A stretch of DNA of 64,000 nucleotides from Echeneis naucrates (taxonomy: Eukaryota > Chordata > Actinopteri > Carangiformes > Echeneidae), in assembly GCF_900963305.1 (NCBI RefSeq), contig NC_042523.1:25314529-25378528 (forward strand). Direction: 5' to 3'. Shown one piece after another: positions 50,801-61,827 of the stretch; positions within the stretch are counted from its first letter, which is position 1; every line of letters begins with the position of its first letter. The position numbers were made by a program, and so were the translations under genes. Below the pieces are notes generated by a model. That model saw only the letters and a program-made list of their open reading frames with translations. It searched no databases and was not told the origin of the DNA.

Positions 50801-53285
50801 AGTGTGACTGATGTGAACCCGTCACCGTAGTAACTTCTGACTTCTTCCAGCAGGCATGTCGTCTCTGAGGACACAATCAGAAGATTTTACCCCGTCTGTG
50901 GTGGAGGGATTCAAAAGCCCCTTTGCTTCTCAGGGCAGTAAAACCTGCCTCCACATGAAGGACGGTGCATCATAAATTCTTCCTGCAGCGATGTTGAGTA
51001 ATAACTAAAGAACGACTGCAGCGCAAACGCACAACTGGGTCACACTTGAGAGTTTGTGGCTTATTTAGTTCAGCCTCTTTCAAATGCAGTTTAAGATGCA
51101 GATTCACAATGACACAGTTTGTGGATACCCAGCTGAATTACACTAACAAATCTCCAGCACCTCCATTCAGATTGAGCTAATTCTACCTGAGGATAATTTT
51201 CTTGGCCATTTTGCAGTTTGTCAAAGACCTAGGGATTTTACAGAAGTAATAATTTCTTACAAAGTAGATTTAGACAGGGCGAGAATTGCAGACATGTCCC
51301 AGCAACAATTACTGTCCTTAATCCACTGCAGAAAATGACAAGCAGCCGACACACTGACAGCTGGAGTCTGGGATTATTGTCAGAACCAAGAGTGAAGAGT
51401 CTGAGAGCCGCAATGAAGAAGAGGAAGACTACGATGATGATGATGATGATGAGAATGAAGATGAGGATGATGAAGCAGCTGGGTGTTGAATTATCTGCCA
51501 GAATGGAAATGTGTTTTTGAATAATAACAAAAAAAATATTCATAAGAATGTTTCAGTTATTTCAGTTATTGAACCTGGAGAAACATGAGAGAGACTATCT
51601 GTCTGTCTGTCTCCCTTTCTCTATGAGTCTGAGCAGAGCATGCTGACAGTGGTCAGAGTAGAATTCTATAAAAACAATATTAATTGTGTGTATTTCCGTG
51701 TTTAGTTAGGTGTAAGTTGTTTGTTTAGCGTGTGTGTTTATTTGTTAGTTGTTGTTTGGTGCTTTTGTGTGTTTTTGGGGAATTTGCCGGCTGGGCTTTG
51801 TCTGGCCGGTGGGTTAGCATGGCAGGGAACTCCGCTGAGTTCTTCTGTCTGTCGCAGGAGCTTGGTGTTAAGGTGGTCTGAGCTGGGACCAGACATGCTG
51901 CAGGTGTTCCAGGAGAGCCTGAGGACTGGACTGCTACCTCAGAGCTGCAGGAGAGCCGTCATCACCCTGCTCCCCAAAAAGGGTGACCTGCAGGACCTGA
52001 GGAACTGGAGGCCGGTCTCCTTACTGTGTGGGGACTATAAAGTCCTGGCCAAAGCTCTGGCCCGGAGGCTCAGAGAGGTGATGGCCGAGGTCGTTCATGT
52101 GGACCAGAGTTACTGTGTGCCCGGCAGGACCATAAGTGGCAACGTCACTTTAATTCGGCACATTTTGGAGCTCTCCGGCTCATTGGACATGGACACTGGT
52201 CTTATTTCCATAGACCAGGAGAAGGCTTTTGACCGGGTCGAACACCGGTACCTGTGGCAGACGCTCGGTGCTTTTGGGTCCGGCCCAGGTTTCATAGCCG
52301 GGATCCAGGTGCTGTACCGTGACGTTGCCAGCATACTGAAAATAAACGGTGGTCTGACTGCACCTTTCTCAGTCCAAAGGGGGGTGAGGCAGGGGTGTCC
52401 TCTGTCAGGGATGCTGTACTCCCTGGCCATAGAGCCCCTGCTACACAGGCTGAGGGGGGGGGCTGGGGGGAGTGGTCTTCCCTGGATGTCCCGCAGCAGT
52501 TAAGCTGTCAGCGTACACTGAAGACCTGATCGTGGTTTTAAATACACAGAAGGACATTTGTGTTTTAGAGGAGAACGTGGCCCTTTTTAACAAACTGTCT
52601 TCAGCCAGAGTGAACTGGAAAAAGAGCGAAGACTCCAGGTCTGGTCCTCTGCTCAGTGCAGGAGGACCAGCTGCTCTTCACCGACCAACTGACCTGAGCA
52701 GTTTGTGTGTTTGGTTTGATAAGTGAATGAAAAGTTGCCTGAAAGATCTAAATTTCCCTCCCTGCCTGTCTCTCTGTACAGGTAAACAGGGGGGGGGGGC
52801 AGTCCTACCTTGATGTTTCAGCCATGCTGGACAGGAAGATTGTTGGTTCTGAAGGTGATGAAGTCTGATCCTCCAACCTTCATCCTCTCACATCTTCAGA
52901 CTTCTGCCACCAATCATCATCTATTCATTAATCCGTTAATCTCTTCATTCATCATTCATTCATGCACTCATATATTCATCTGATTAAGTTTTCCCGGGGG
53001 TTTCAGTTCTGGGTGTCATTTCACTGCAGAGCCACACACACACACACACACACACGCTCTCCTCAGTGTAACAATGGCTCTCAGCATCTTACCCGCATTC
53101 CGTAGTTTTCTGTTCCGGATCACGGAACCGATGACCAGCAGGTTCCCCAGAACATCGACCACTGTGGTGAAGATCAGGACGGCGGCCAGCACCATCACAG
53201 CCCAGGCAGGACGAGCCGAACGCGGGCCGCGCTCCGGGCCGTGATCCGTCCGGTTCTTCAGCAGGGAGTCCTCCGGTGAATCCAT
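47892..53285 (-). CDS. mtnr1b: Melatonin receptor (MTNR1B type), 3 coding exons
   Basis: Exons, minus strand: 53285-53093, 49140-49022 and 48641-47892, phases agree, 353 residues (human MTNR1B 362). Signature features: N-glycosylation site NRT near residue 11, [20 protein letters not shown] in TM1/loop 1, NRY in place of DRY ([11 protein letters not shown]), SCTFAQT in loop 2, FAICWAPLN in TM6, and NAIIY in place of NPxxY in TM7 ([17 protein letters not shown]). It couples to Gi and lowers cAMP in response to melatonin. The subtype call rests mainly on the neighbouring FAT3-type gene, since FAT3 lies next to MTNR1B in tetrapods; the C-tail ([11 protein letters not shown]) also resembles Mel1c. 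Mammalian genes have one coding intron, after RKLRNAG. Here a second one (48642-49021) falls between QCK and VSGFLMG. Confidence 0.93.
50165..50245 (+). repeat. Dispersed unnamed repeat, copy 2, in mtnr1b intron 1
   Basis: Shares AGAATCAGAGACCACATGGA and GGTCTAC with 13880-13962, plus a left part GACTTTCACTGGATTAATAC matching the reversed copy at 22655-22725. Family unknown. Confidence 0.6.
51438..51475. repeat. (GAT)n-rich tract
   Basis: ATGATGATGATGATGATGAG followed by AATGAAGATGAGGATGATGA. It lies in mtnr1b intron 1 and produces a spurious methionine-rich open frame. Confidence 0.8.
51845..52728 (+). mobile_element. L1-Tx1-type LINE fragment (reverse transcriptase)
   Basis: The reading frame from about 51845 to 52503 contains reverse-transcriptase blocks: [73 protein letters not shown], and [20 protein letters not shown]. 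After a short frame break near 52490 it continues [17 protein letters not shown] to about 52680. The wording matches the L1/Tx1 clade in fish. The endonuclease domain and the 3' end are missing. The catalytic FADD/YADD box reads YTED, so the first aspartate is lost. It sits inside mtnr1b intron 1, antisense to the gene. Confidence 0.85.
53027..53056. repeat. (CA)n microsatellite beside mtnr1b exon 1
   Basis: A CA tract at 53035-53056 lies less than 40 bases from the exon 1 donor at 53092. In the transcript it is a GU run just inside intron 1. Confidence 0.85.
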
Positions 53286-54289
53286 AGCCACCCCCCCACC
53301 TCCCCCTCACTGTCCGGGACCGGTCTCCCTCATGCGGCTTCTCTGTCTCAACAACCTGGGCGTCTCTGAGCCGAGAGACCGGGATGAACCGCCCCGTCCT
53401 AGTGCTGTTCCTCCTCAGTGCCCCCCCCCCCCCCCGCTCTGGGACCGGGAGCCTCCTCTGGCATTCAGCTGCTGTCTGACGACATCAACACGTCACCGAC
53501 ACGTGACACAGCTGTTATTAATTATCAGTCACTAATTGACAGATTCATGTTTGATACCGAGAAGACCAGCAGAGCAGAAGAACAGAGAGGACAACTTCTT
53601 CTTCCTCAGTTCCTTTAAAGGTCCGTACTGGACTTTCCTTTTGCTGTCGTCATCATTATTAGGACGCTAAGATGTTGCCTAGCAACAGAAACTGGTCCTG
53701 AGGTCTTGATGACTTGCAGCCTGGACCTGCAGTAATGAAGCGTCCTGGACTCACAGCCTCAGTAGTCCCAGACTCCACTGGTCTTCCATCAGAGGTTTCA
53801 GATGGGTTCTGCCTTGGTCAGATCAGGCTCACCACTGCAGTCAGAACTGGTCTTAATAAAGCAGGACCAGTCCCTGATCACCTGAACATACATCTGTTTA
53901 ATGCTGATGTGGCTCAGTATGTCCCCCTGCTGGGCTGAACCGATAGAGTTGAAACATGCTGTGATCTGGAGCAAAGTCAAAATGCCCTTCCAGGCCACTG
54001 TACTGCTGCTCAGTGTAAACAGGAAGAAGCTGAATACCTGTTAGTGCCAACCTGTCAGATAAACAGGAAGTCCCACTTCACATTAAATACTTAAGTATTC
54101 ATTTTCTCAGTCTGTAATAATCATGTCAGATCATGACATCAGCAATGACATCACTGAGCACGTTCTAAAAACACCTCCTGCACCTGCAGCCAAATCCAGC
54201 CAATGGCGGATGAGATGTTTGTTACCTGCTCAGACCAGGTCATGGAGCATGTGGGCAGTCAGATGTGGTGTCATCAGAGATGCAGCAGC
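53286..54289. other. Upstream region of mtnr1b, no other gene seen
   Basis: Starts with GC-rich sequence including two poly-C runs (53290-53300 and 53421-53435), probably the mtnr1b 5' UTR and promoter. Further right no coding segment is recognisable; frames at 53332-53618 and 53714-53938 lack domains. Confidence 0.45.
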
Positions 54290-54894
54290 AGCGTGTCACA
54301 TCAGGAAATGCAGACTGTGTGAAGACCTTCTATGACACTGTGGTGGCAGCAGCCATCTTTTATGGAGTGGTCTGCTGGGGGAGCAGCAAGAGACTTGACA
54401 AACTGGTCAAGAAGGCCTGCTCTGTCCAGTCATCCTGCTCTTTCCTACCACCCCCACTGAGTCAAGGGGGCATCCCTTGACTCAGTGGGGGTGGTAGGAA
54501 AGAGCAGGATGATGCCTAAGCTGTCATCCATGTTGGAGAACAACTCCCATCCCCGCAGGACTTCTTAAGAACACTGGAGCTCCTTCAGCGACAGACTGCT
54601 TCACCCAAAGTGTGTGAAGCAACGATATCGCAGGTCCTTCCTTCCTGCAGCCGTCAGACTTCACAACCAGCAGACCACACACAAAACTTTTTAAACTGAC
54701 TGTACTGTAAATATTTTGTCTCCCTAGTACTACTGTAAATACTTTTTATATTACTTGTTCATGTTGTCTATACTGTACATTGTATTTATTGTCTAATTCC
54801 ATTTCTTTTTCACTGAAGCCCGCTTTTGCTGCTGTAATACTGTCAATTCCCCTACTGTGGGACGAACAAAGGAATATCTTATCTAATGAACCAG
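54290..54894 (+). mobile_element. LINE 3' fragment (CR1/Rex1-like) carrying a snap-back palindrome
   Basis: The frame from about 54310 reads KTFYDTVVAAAIFYGVVCWG then SSKRLDKLVKKACSV, the end of a LINE reverse-transcriptase protein. After an inserted palindrome it continues in another frame as SRMMPKLSSMLENNSHP, and then RYRRSFLPAAVRLHNQQ. The 3' UTR ends CCTACTGTGGGACGAACAAA then GGAATATCTTATCT, a tail seen in several fish LINEs. It is 5'-truncated. The clade is assigned from wording only. Confidence 0.7.
54430..54512. repeat. Perfect 39-bp inverted repeat with 5-base loop
   Basis: Arm 1 at 54430-54468 (starts TCATCCTGCTCTTTCCTACC) and arm 2 at 54474-54512 are exact reverse complements; the loop is GGCAT. 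In arm 2 the LINE protein frame reads on (DSVGVVGKSRMMPKL), so arm 2 is the original sequence and arm 1 is an inverted duplicate of it. Confidence 0.97.
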
Positions 54895-55027
54895 CATCAC
54901 AGTAGCTCCGCCCCCAAACCCCTCCCCTCCTTCCTGCTCTGTTTCTCTCTAAAAGGAGCTTCATTTAAAAAATGAGCATCATGTTGTATTTCAGAGTGAG
55001 ACCATAAACTTATCATGAAAACGTTTA

Positions 55028-55063
55028 CTGAGGAGGAGGAGGGACATTTAACCATAGACCTAA
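55028..55063 (+). repeat. Dispersed fish repeat fragment, left flank of the AACCCA-rich element
   Basis: GAGGAGGAGGGACATTTAAC followed by CATAGACCTA. The same string in the same direction is at 59655-59690 (GGGACATTTTCCCATAGACT), on the far side of the element at 55066-59623. Confidence 0.6.
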
Positions 55064-57004
55064 AACTGCTGGGTTGAAAGTAACTCAAATTTGGTGAAAA
55101 TGCTAACCCAGTGCTGGTTGCAAAAGCAGACCGAGCCACCACTAGGTTTTTTATACTCAGCATGTTAGGTAGAAAATTTGACCCAGCATGCTGGGCTCAT
55201 GTTTTTACTCAGCAATGGGTAGAAACAATGTTGATGAGTTAAAGCTACCAAGAAATGGGTTAAAAAACAAAACTAAAGTTCTGGGTTATCAGGTTACCAG
55301 CTATCACTGGGATTAAATAAATACTAATTTTATTACCAAATTTTTGTTAAGAATGTTAAATTTAATTTATTTAATCTTTAATCAATTTGAATTTGATATA
55401 AATTACTATGAAAAGATTAAAAAACAAAAATTAAATACTATTCCAAATATTCCTTTATAGGTCATGAAATGTTAAATTGACTTTTAACACTCATATTAAG
55501 TATAAAACTGGCCAACAAGTACACAATTTATAAAACTGTATTTTAAAACGTCTAACAGTGTGTCATGAATACTTTAACTTGACTCTTGGAAATACCAGAA
55601 ACCCATAATTCTTATCGATATAGGCAGCAGTCCATTAGGGCAACACACATTGAGATCTGATAGTGGCCAAAACTGCAAAAATAAGACTGACAAACAGTAT
55701 ACCATAAATACTTTAACTTGAATCTTGAAAACTTACTAAACAGACTTCATGGAGACTTGAATGAGGAAGTCACTCACTTCAAAATACCAGAAAATTATCA
55801 TCTATCATTCTGACACTGAGACACACGGCATACCTCTAGCAACTTTTTTAGGTGATGCTGAAATTTCAGCCGTGGCCCAATAAGAGGAATGAGGGAGGTC
55901 AAGCAGTTTCCATCGAGCAGAAAGAGTCTGTCTATCTGTTGAGCTGCAAAACACAACGTGACATACACTGAAATCAAACAACTGTGTAAAAATTTAGTTT
56001 TACTGTTTTCACTGTATTAGGTCATTCATTCAACAAACTGCCATTGATGGATTTGCTTTAAATATGATTACATACCTTCAAAGGTTGGGATCAACTCTAC
56101 CAGGTTCCACTAATGAAGCTTCTCCTTGACAAACTCATCCATCTTTCAAAAATTTAAATTTTCAATTTCAAAAAACATTTTAGTGCCACTCTCACAGAAA
56201 TGCCAGAATTCCAACACATCTTGCCATAAACCTTTAATTAAAAGTTCTATCATCTTTCATGTGTTTATTCTGTTAAGATATTCTATATAAAATCAATATG
56301 CTTACAACTGCGTATGGAAAAATATAATTGTCATTCACTTGATTTTAAATTAATATAACTAGAAGCTTACTCGATGATGAAATAACAAATGCAATCTCCT
56401 TGATTAGGACATAGGTTACGAAAACAGAATGTGGAATTAGTAAAAAGCAGCGGACACAGCAAACATACTGTAAGTAACGAATCCTTGCCTTTCCTACGGT
56501 GACCATATTTTTATTTCCACTCAGCCCGGCCACAAGATGGCCTACGATTCTCGCAGTTTACTTAGATCCCTTATAATTTTAATATATTTAAAGTTTATAT
56601 GTATGGATAGAATATTTTGCTATATTACAAACTAAAGACAGAAATTCAGATAGGCTTCTCAGAGGTTACTGAACATTCTTTATTATGCCTCAATTGTTTT
56701 AATATATTTCTATAAATGTAAAATCTCTGGAATAAAATAATGATTGAAATAATGTCTCTTCTGTGTTCGAAAATTCAACGTTTCACAAAGCCTTTTTATG
56801 TTTCTCTGTGTCCATATGAGCACCTTTATTGGACACAGACACATCTGTACCAGCTCTGCACACGGTGCATTCAGCCTCCCATTTGTCCCGACCGGGTCGG
56901 TAAACTGGGAATTCTTTCCGCAGTTCATCCTGAACTCTTCAGCTGCTCAGCCGCTGTCTGCTGCTGAGTTTGGAGATCCGCCCACAGGGATGACGTTACA
57001 CACC

Positions 57005-57020
57005 GGGGGGGGGGGGGGGG
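57005..57020. repeat. Poly-G run of 16 followed by CA repeats
   Basis: Sixteen G residues directly followed by CACACACGTACACACA. Located shortly before the L2 copy. Length may be affected by sequencing error. Confidence 0.85.
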
Positions 57021-57139
57021 CACACACGTACACACAGAAAGAAAACTGGACATTATCATGAATTAATAAAACCACCGGAGGCTCCGGACAGGACATTGGT
57101 GTTGGACATGTTCGGGGAAAAGAGGACGTGTTCGAATCT

Positions 57140-59067
57140 CGACAATGCCGCCCCTCTCAAAAAGAAAGTATTCAATCTGAGGAGGCTGGCTTCCTGGTAT
57201 AATGCCTTAAAGCAGACATCAAGGAAATTAGAAAGAAGCTGGCATTCCAGTAAGTCAGAAGAGTCTCACAGAGCCTGGAAAGACAGCCTAAAAACTAAAA
57301 GCTCTCCGCAGTGCTAGAAGTTCATATTACTAAGCACTCATAGAAGAAAACAAGAACAACCCCAGGTTTCTCTTCAGCACTGTAGCCAGGCTGACAGAGA
57401 GCCATAGCTCAGTTGAACCAGTGATCCCCTTAGCTCTAAGCAGTGATGATTTTATTAACTTTTTTACAGATAAAATTCTCATGATCAGAGAAAGAATTTA
57501 TCAGCTCTTGCCTACGTTAGATAAAAATCTCCTACTGAATACAGCAACTCCTGAATCAGCTGCGATGCCACTTTTACATCTGGAATCATTCTCACCTCTG
57601 AATCTCTCAGAGCTAGCTTCTATAGTTTCATCATCCAGACCGTCAACCTGTCTATTAGACCCAGTACCAACTAGCCTCTTTAAAGAGATCTTTTATGTAA
57701 TTGAGCCGTTCATTCTAGATTTGATTAATCTGACTTTATTTCTGGGTTATGTACCTCAGGCACTTAAGACCGCGGCCATCAAACCCCAGCTTAAAAAGCC
57801 TAATCTTGATCCAGATGTTTTGGCAAACTATAGACCCATATCGAACCTTCCATTTATTTCTAAAATCATTGAGAAAGCTGTAGCAAAACAACTACACGAG
57901 CATCTGGATGGGAACAGTTTGTTTGAAGAGTTTCAGTCAGGATTTAGAGCCCATCATAGCACAGAAACAGCTGGTTAAAGTCTCCAATGACATTCTAATG
58001 GCTTCAGACGATGGATCAGCCACCATACTTCTCCTTCTAGATCTTAGTGCTGCATTCGACACCATAGATCATAATATTTTACTACAGAGACTGGAACATG
58101 AAATTGGAATTAAAGGAACTGCACTAAGGTGGTTCAAATCCTACTTATCAGATAGACATCAGTTTGTTCATGTTAACAACAGCTCCTCCTCATGTACTGC
58201 AGTCAGTTATGGAGTCCCATAGGGTTCAGTACTTGGACCAATCCTCTTCACTCTTTATCTGCTTCCTCTAGGCAACATTATTCGAAAACACAGCATCAAA
58301 TTCCACTGCTATGCAGACGATACTCAGCTGTACCTATCAATGAAGCCAAATGAAGTCAGTCAGATAGTCAGACTGCAGGCATGTCTTGAAGACATAAAAG
58401 TCTGGATGACTGGAATTTTTTACTTCTCAACTCTGACAAAACAGAAATTATTGTACTCGGTCCTAAGCACCTCAGAAAAATACTATCTAATCATCTAATC
58501 AGTCTGGACGGCATTATTTTGGCTTCCAGCTCCACTGTAAGAATCCTTGGAGTAATTTTTGACCAGGACATGTCTCTGTCTCTCCCAGTTCCTCTCCTCT
58601 CTCTCCCTGTCCTCATCCTGCAGGTGGTGACTCATCACCATCCCATGTTCCTGGAACACCTGCTGGTCCCATATAGCATGAATTCTGTACTACAGCTCAA
58701 CTCCATGAACTTCATGCAGCAACATGTTCCTGCCTACACCCCCCCCCCCCCCCCCCCTCCAATGCCTGTCTCACTCTCTCTGTCTCTCTCTCTTTCTCTC
58801 TCTCTCTGTCCCACTCTCAACCCAACCGGTCAAGGCAGATGGCCGCCCCCCCTGAGCCTGGTTCTGCTCGAGGTTTCTGCCTCTTAAAGGAAGTTTTTCT
58901 TTGCCACTGTCACCATGTGCTTGCTCATCGGGGGATCTGTTGGGTCTCTTTAAATAAATTTATAAAGAGTTTGGTCTAGACCTGCTCTATATGTAAAGTG
59001 CCTTGATGTAACTTTGTTATGATTTGTCGCTATATAAATAAATCTGATTTGATTTGATTTGATTTGA
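57140..59067 (+). mobile_element. L2 LINE, internally deleted copy
   Basis: From about 57140 the L2 ORF2 wording is clear: [109 protein letters not shown] and ILGVIFDQDMS. The YADD catalytic box is intact. The frame is broken at about 57970 (two bases lost), by a TAG at 58219 where the family has Gln (GVPQGS), and at about 58420. At about 58572 the protein stops and the 3' UTR starts abruptly, so the C-terminal third is missing. It ends in an ATTTG-type tail. The 3' part is nearly identical to 13007-13470, so the copy is young but dead. Confidence 0.9.
58741..58757. repeat. Poly-C run within the L2 3' UTR
   Basis: About 17 C residues, followed by TCCAATGCCTGTCTCACTCT. A matching poly-C run lies at about 13170-13187 in the other copy, so it belongs to the family rather than being a local slip. 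Confidence 0.85.
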
Positions 59068-59639
59068 CGTTTGGTCAGCCGAGTTTACTGGGTTACTGTG
59101 GGGAAGACCCCCATGAGAAATAAAGTGATAAGTTACTGCTCTGATAAATAGAGTGAAAATCGCACAGAGAAACGAGAACAGATGTGAACACACTTCACCC
59201 ACTCTTCTATACAGACAGACTGCAGAGTTTAGAATAGCAGAATCATTCTCAGATGAAATAATTACACACTCCTTACCAGGCTGAGCCAAAACAGCACTGC
59301 ACATAGTAACATGACACATGTTTTAATTCAATACAGCACACACAGCCGGTAAGTGAGCGAACTTTTTATGTGTGTTATGGTTAAAAAGTACTGACAATAA
59401 GAGACAACTATCTGGCTACTACATTAAGCTACCAAAAGCAGATTTTGTAATACCTTAAGTTTTCTTACCATTTCCTATTTAATTTCTTCATTCAATCCCC
59501 CAAAGTTCAGGTCACGTGGCTGTGGTGCTTGAGCTCTCATCCTCAGGCCGCCCCGGTCCAAACTCCAACCCTTTGTGCTGGGTCATTTTATTTGACCCAA
59601 CATGGGCCAAATTAACCCACTTCATTGAAATTTAATGCA

Positions 59640-59775
59640 TCAACTTCAATACCAGGGAGGAGGAGGGACATTTTCCCATAGACTTCAATACAAAATGACT
59701 TCTTTTAGGACCAGTGGGCTCACCCCCTGATGGTCAGTAGAGAGAATGAAGGTTTAAGATTCTTCAGCATTTCCT
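59640..59775 (+). repeat. Dispersed fish repeat (right flank copy)
   Basis: Contains GGGACATTTTCCCATAGACT, TTAGGACCAGTGGGCTCACC, CCCTGATGGTCAGTAGAGAG and AATGAAGGTTTAAG. These are the same blocks as at 40036-40150 in opposite order and orientation, so it is a reversed copy of that repeat. Confidence 0.6.
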
Positions 59776-59939
59776 TCATGCAGGATCTAGATGATCATTT
59801 GAGTTCAGGTTTGACTGTGTTGATCAGAGTTTCCAGGTGGACTAAATCCTGCACAGATTGGTTGAACCTCCTGCTGGTGGAGCTGATTATTACACATGCA
59901 CAACTCGGTTACAGTGACACAGAGGCATGTGAATAAACT

Positions 59940-61827
59940 TTTATTCAAAATGAGAATGAGTAGTTTTGATGTTTAGAGGTTATGTGAATCAGATGTTTCA
60001 CCTGCAGATCGAAGGGAGGAAGCTGGAGAAGCTGAGGGAACACCGAGGAAAACATCCATTTAGAACCATTCACTGCTGCTTCAGAGGACATTCACAACAG
60101 CTAAGGTGGTGAGCAAGTACTTTTTTATTTTCTGCACTGAATAATAATAATTAAAAAAAAAAACAAAAAACAAAACACTCACGTTTCTGGGACGTTTGTT
60201 TGACAGCCTGATGCCTCTGAGAACAGAGACCTGAACACAACATTAAAGGTTTACACAAACATTTCTGATGAAGGAAACACAAAACATTCCCTCATTCCCA
60301 TAAAAACAAAATGCTAAACAGTTTTTCATGTCATATCTGGTCCTGAAACTGTGCATAATTCACCTAAAATATTTAAATGACATTCAAAATAAAAATAAAA
60401 AAAGCAAACATAAGAAACAGAACTTTTAGCAAAGATTCAGTGACAGAGGAGGACCGATGTGAAATGGTTGACGGTCTCGTATCATCACATCTGAAGAACC
60501 AATGGCTATTCAGGGTCATAATTCCATATCTACAAAATCTGCTTTCAACAATGTGGCTATACACTGTACAGAGTTCAGCACAAACATCCTTTACAAATGG
60601 ACGGCTCAAGAAGGTCAGGGACGAAGATGGTCTGCATCACTGCCACACCATGTCCATGGAGACAGCACCGCGGAGTTGTGTCCAAGGGCATTTGGAAGAT
60701 GGCACAAAGAAACAGGAAATGCTGGGATGTAATATGGCTGCCCCACATGGCTTCTTAGAAATAATGTGCAAGTACATTAATCCGATCAAACACGAGGAGA
60801 AGAACAGCTGATGTTCATCTGAACTTACATCATCGTTTAAGAAGACTGAGGCTGCAGCGACAAACATTCATCAGCTGCTGGAGTTTATCAGAAACATCAG
60901 AACACAAAACCAAAACACAAATGCAACAAAGATAAAGCATTTCCACAAAGCTGGAGGATAAGAGTCTGAGAGCTGCTGGTTCACATTATTCACACCCATC
61001 TGTCAGGATCAGGGGGCGGAGCCAACCCCTGCTGACATCAGGTGAGGGAGAGGTCTACACTGGACACGCCACCTGTCCATTGCCGGATGCCCGGCCAATT
61101 TACAGTCACCAGCTCACTGACAGGTGTACGTCTTCAGATTGCTCCACACAGGTAGGACCCAGGACCACTGGAATTAAACCCAGATCCTAACCCTTTTAGC
61201 GATATTAAAATTTGAGGTTTATGTCTAGAGATCGATCCTAACAGGTGTTCAGACCCACCAGCAGCTGCAGGAGCTCTCAACCTCCTTGGCATAAAAAACG
61301 AAGATGGCAGATCAATCAGTTGATGGCACATTGGAGATTGTGGGCAGAGACGGGGGCACATTCCACAAAACAAAAACATGACTTTCTGAAATGTAGCCTG
61401 AACATTGCTTCATTCTTATTCACCTGTCTGAACAATTTTACAAAGTCTGTACAAGCTTGGACATTACAAAGTTTACAAATCCGAGGAGGAAAAGGGGAAA
61501 ACGAGGTGCATCTTTAAAAAGAAATGGTCCCATGAGCCAAACTCACTTCCATGATTATCCCTTCTCATTTACATTTCAGCTAACTTGTCTGTAAATCTCA
61601 GTCTCCCCTGAACTTCTCATTCACATTCTCTCCCTTCTGCTCCTCACTTTACACATGATGCCCTCTGCGAACAGAACAGCTCTGCCCTGACAACAGTCTA
61701 TGGGTCATGGTTTTGTCAAACTATCACTCCCTTAGTGGACTGAGCTGCTGGGAGGACAGTTCTTCTTTGTTAGATGCAGCTCTAACATTGTGGTTCCAGA
61801 TTGCTGATGTTGGTCCTGGTCCACCAA
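59940..61827 (-). other. Probable 3' UTR of the fat3-type gene and flank
   Basis: No coding segment is supported. Minus-strand AATAAA candidates exist at about 59939-59945, which would give a 1.9-kb 3' UTR. A teleost repeat fragment is at 61007-61185. Overlapping open frames at 60373-60867 on both strands show no domain. Confidence 0.35.
61007..61185 (+). repeat. Widespread teleost repeat, fragment
   Basis: Contains GGCGGAGCCAACCCCTGCTG, GACATCAGGTGAGGGAGAGG, CCGGCCAATTTACAGTCACC and GACCACTGGAATTAAACCCA. These are blocks of the same repeat class as 10661-10876, here with the central CAATTTA.AGTCACC part present. Confidence 0.65.

Larger units (their letters stand above)
55066..59623. mobile_element. 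Possible DNA transposon with AACCCA-rich inverted ends, containing an L2
   Basis: The left end has CTGCTGGGTTGAAAGTAACT then AAATGCTAACCCAGTGCTGG. The right end in reverse has GTGGGTTAATTTGGCCCATG then TTGGGTCAAAT and ATGACCCAGCAC. Such TGGGTT/AACCCA terminal blocks are typical of DNA transposon families in fish. Both flanks are the same dispersed repeat. The inside is AT-rich from 55,280 to 56,740 with no transposase recognised. An L2 LINE fills 57,140-59,067. Superfamily and exact ends are uncertain. Confidence 0.4.

Noticed and set aside
60373-60867. Overlapping frames up to 144 codons on both strands
   Set aside because: No domain, and the position fits the 3' UTR of the fat3-type gene.
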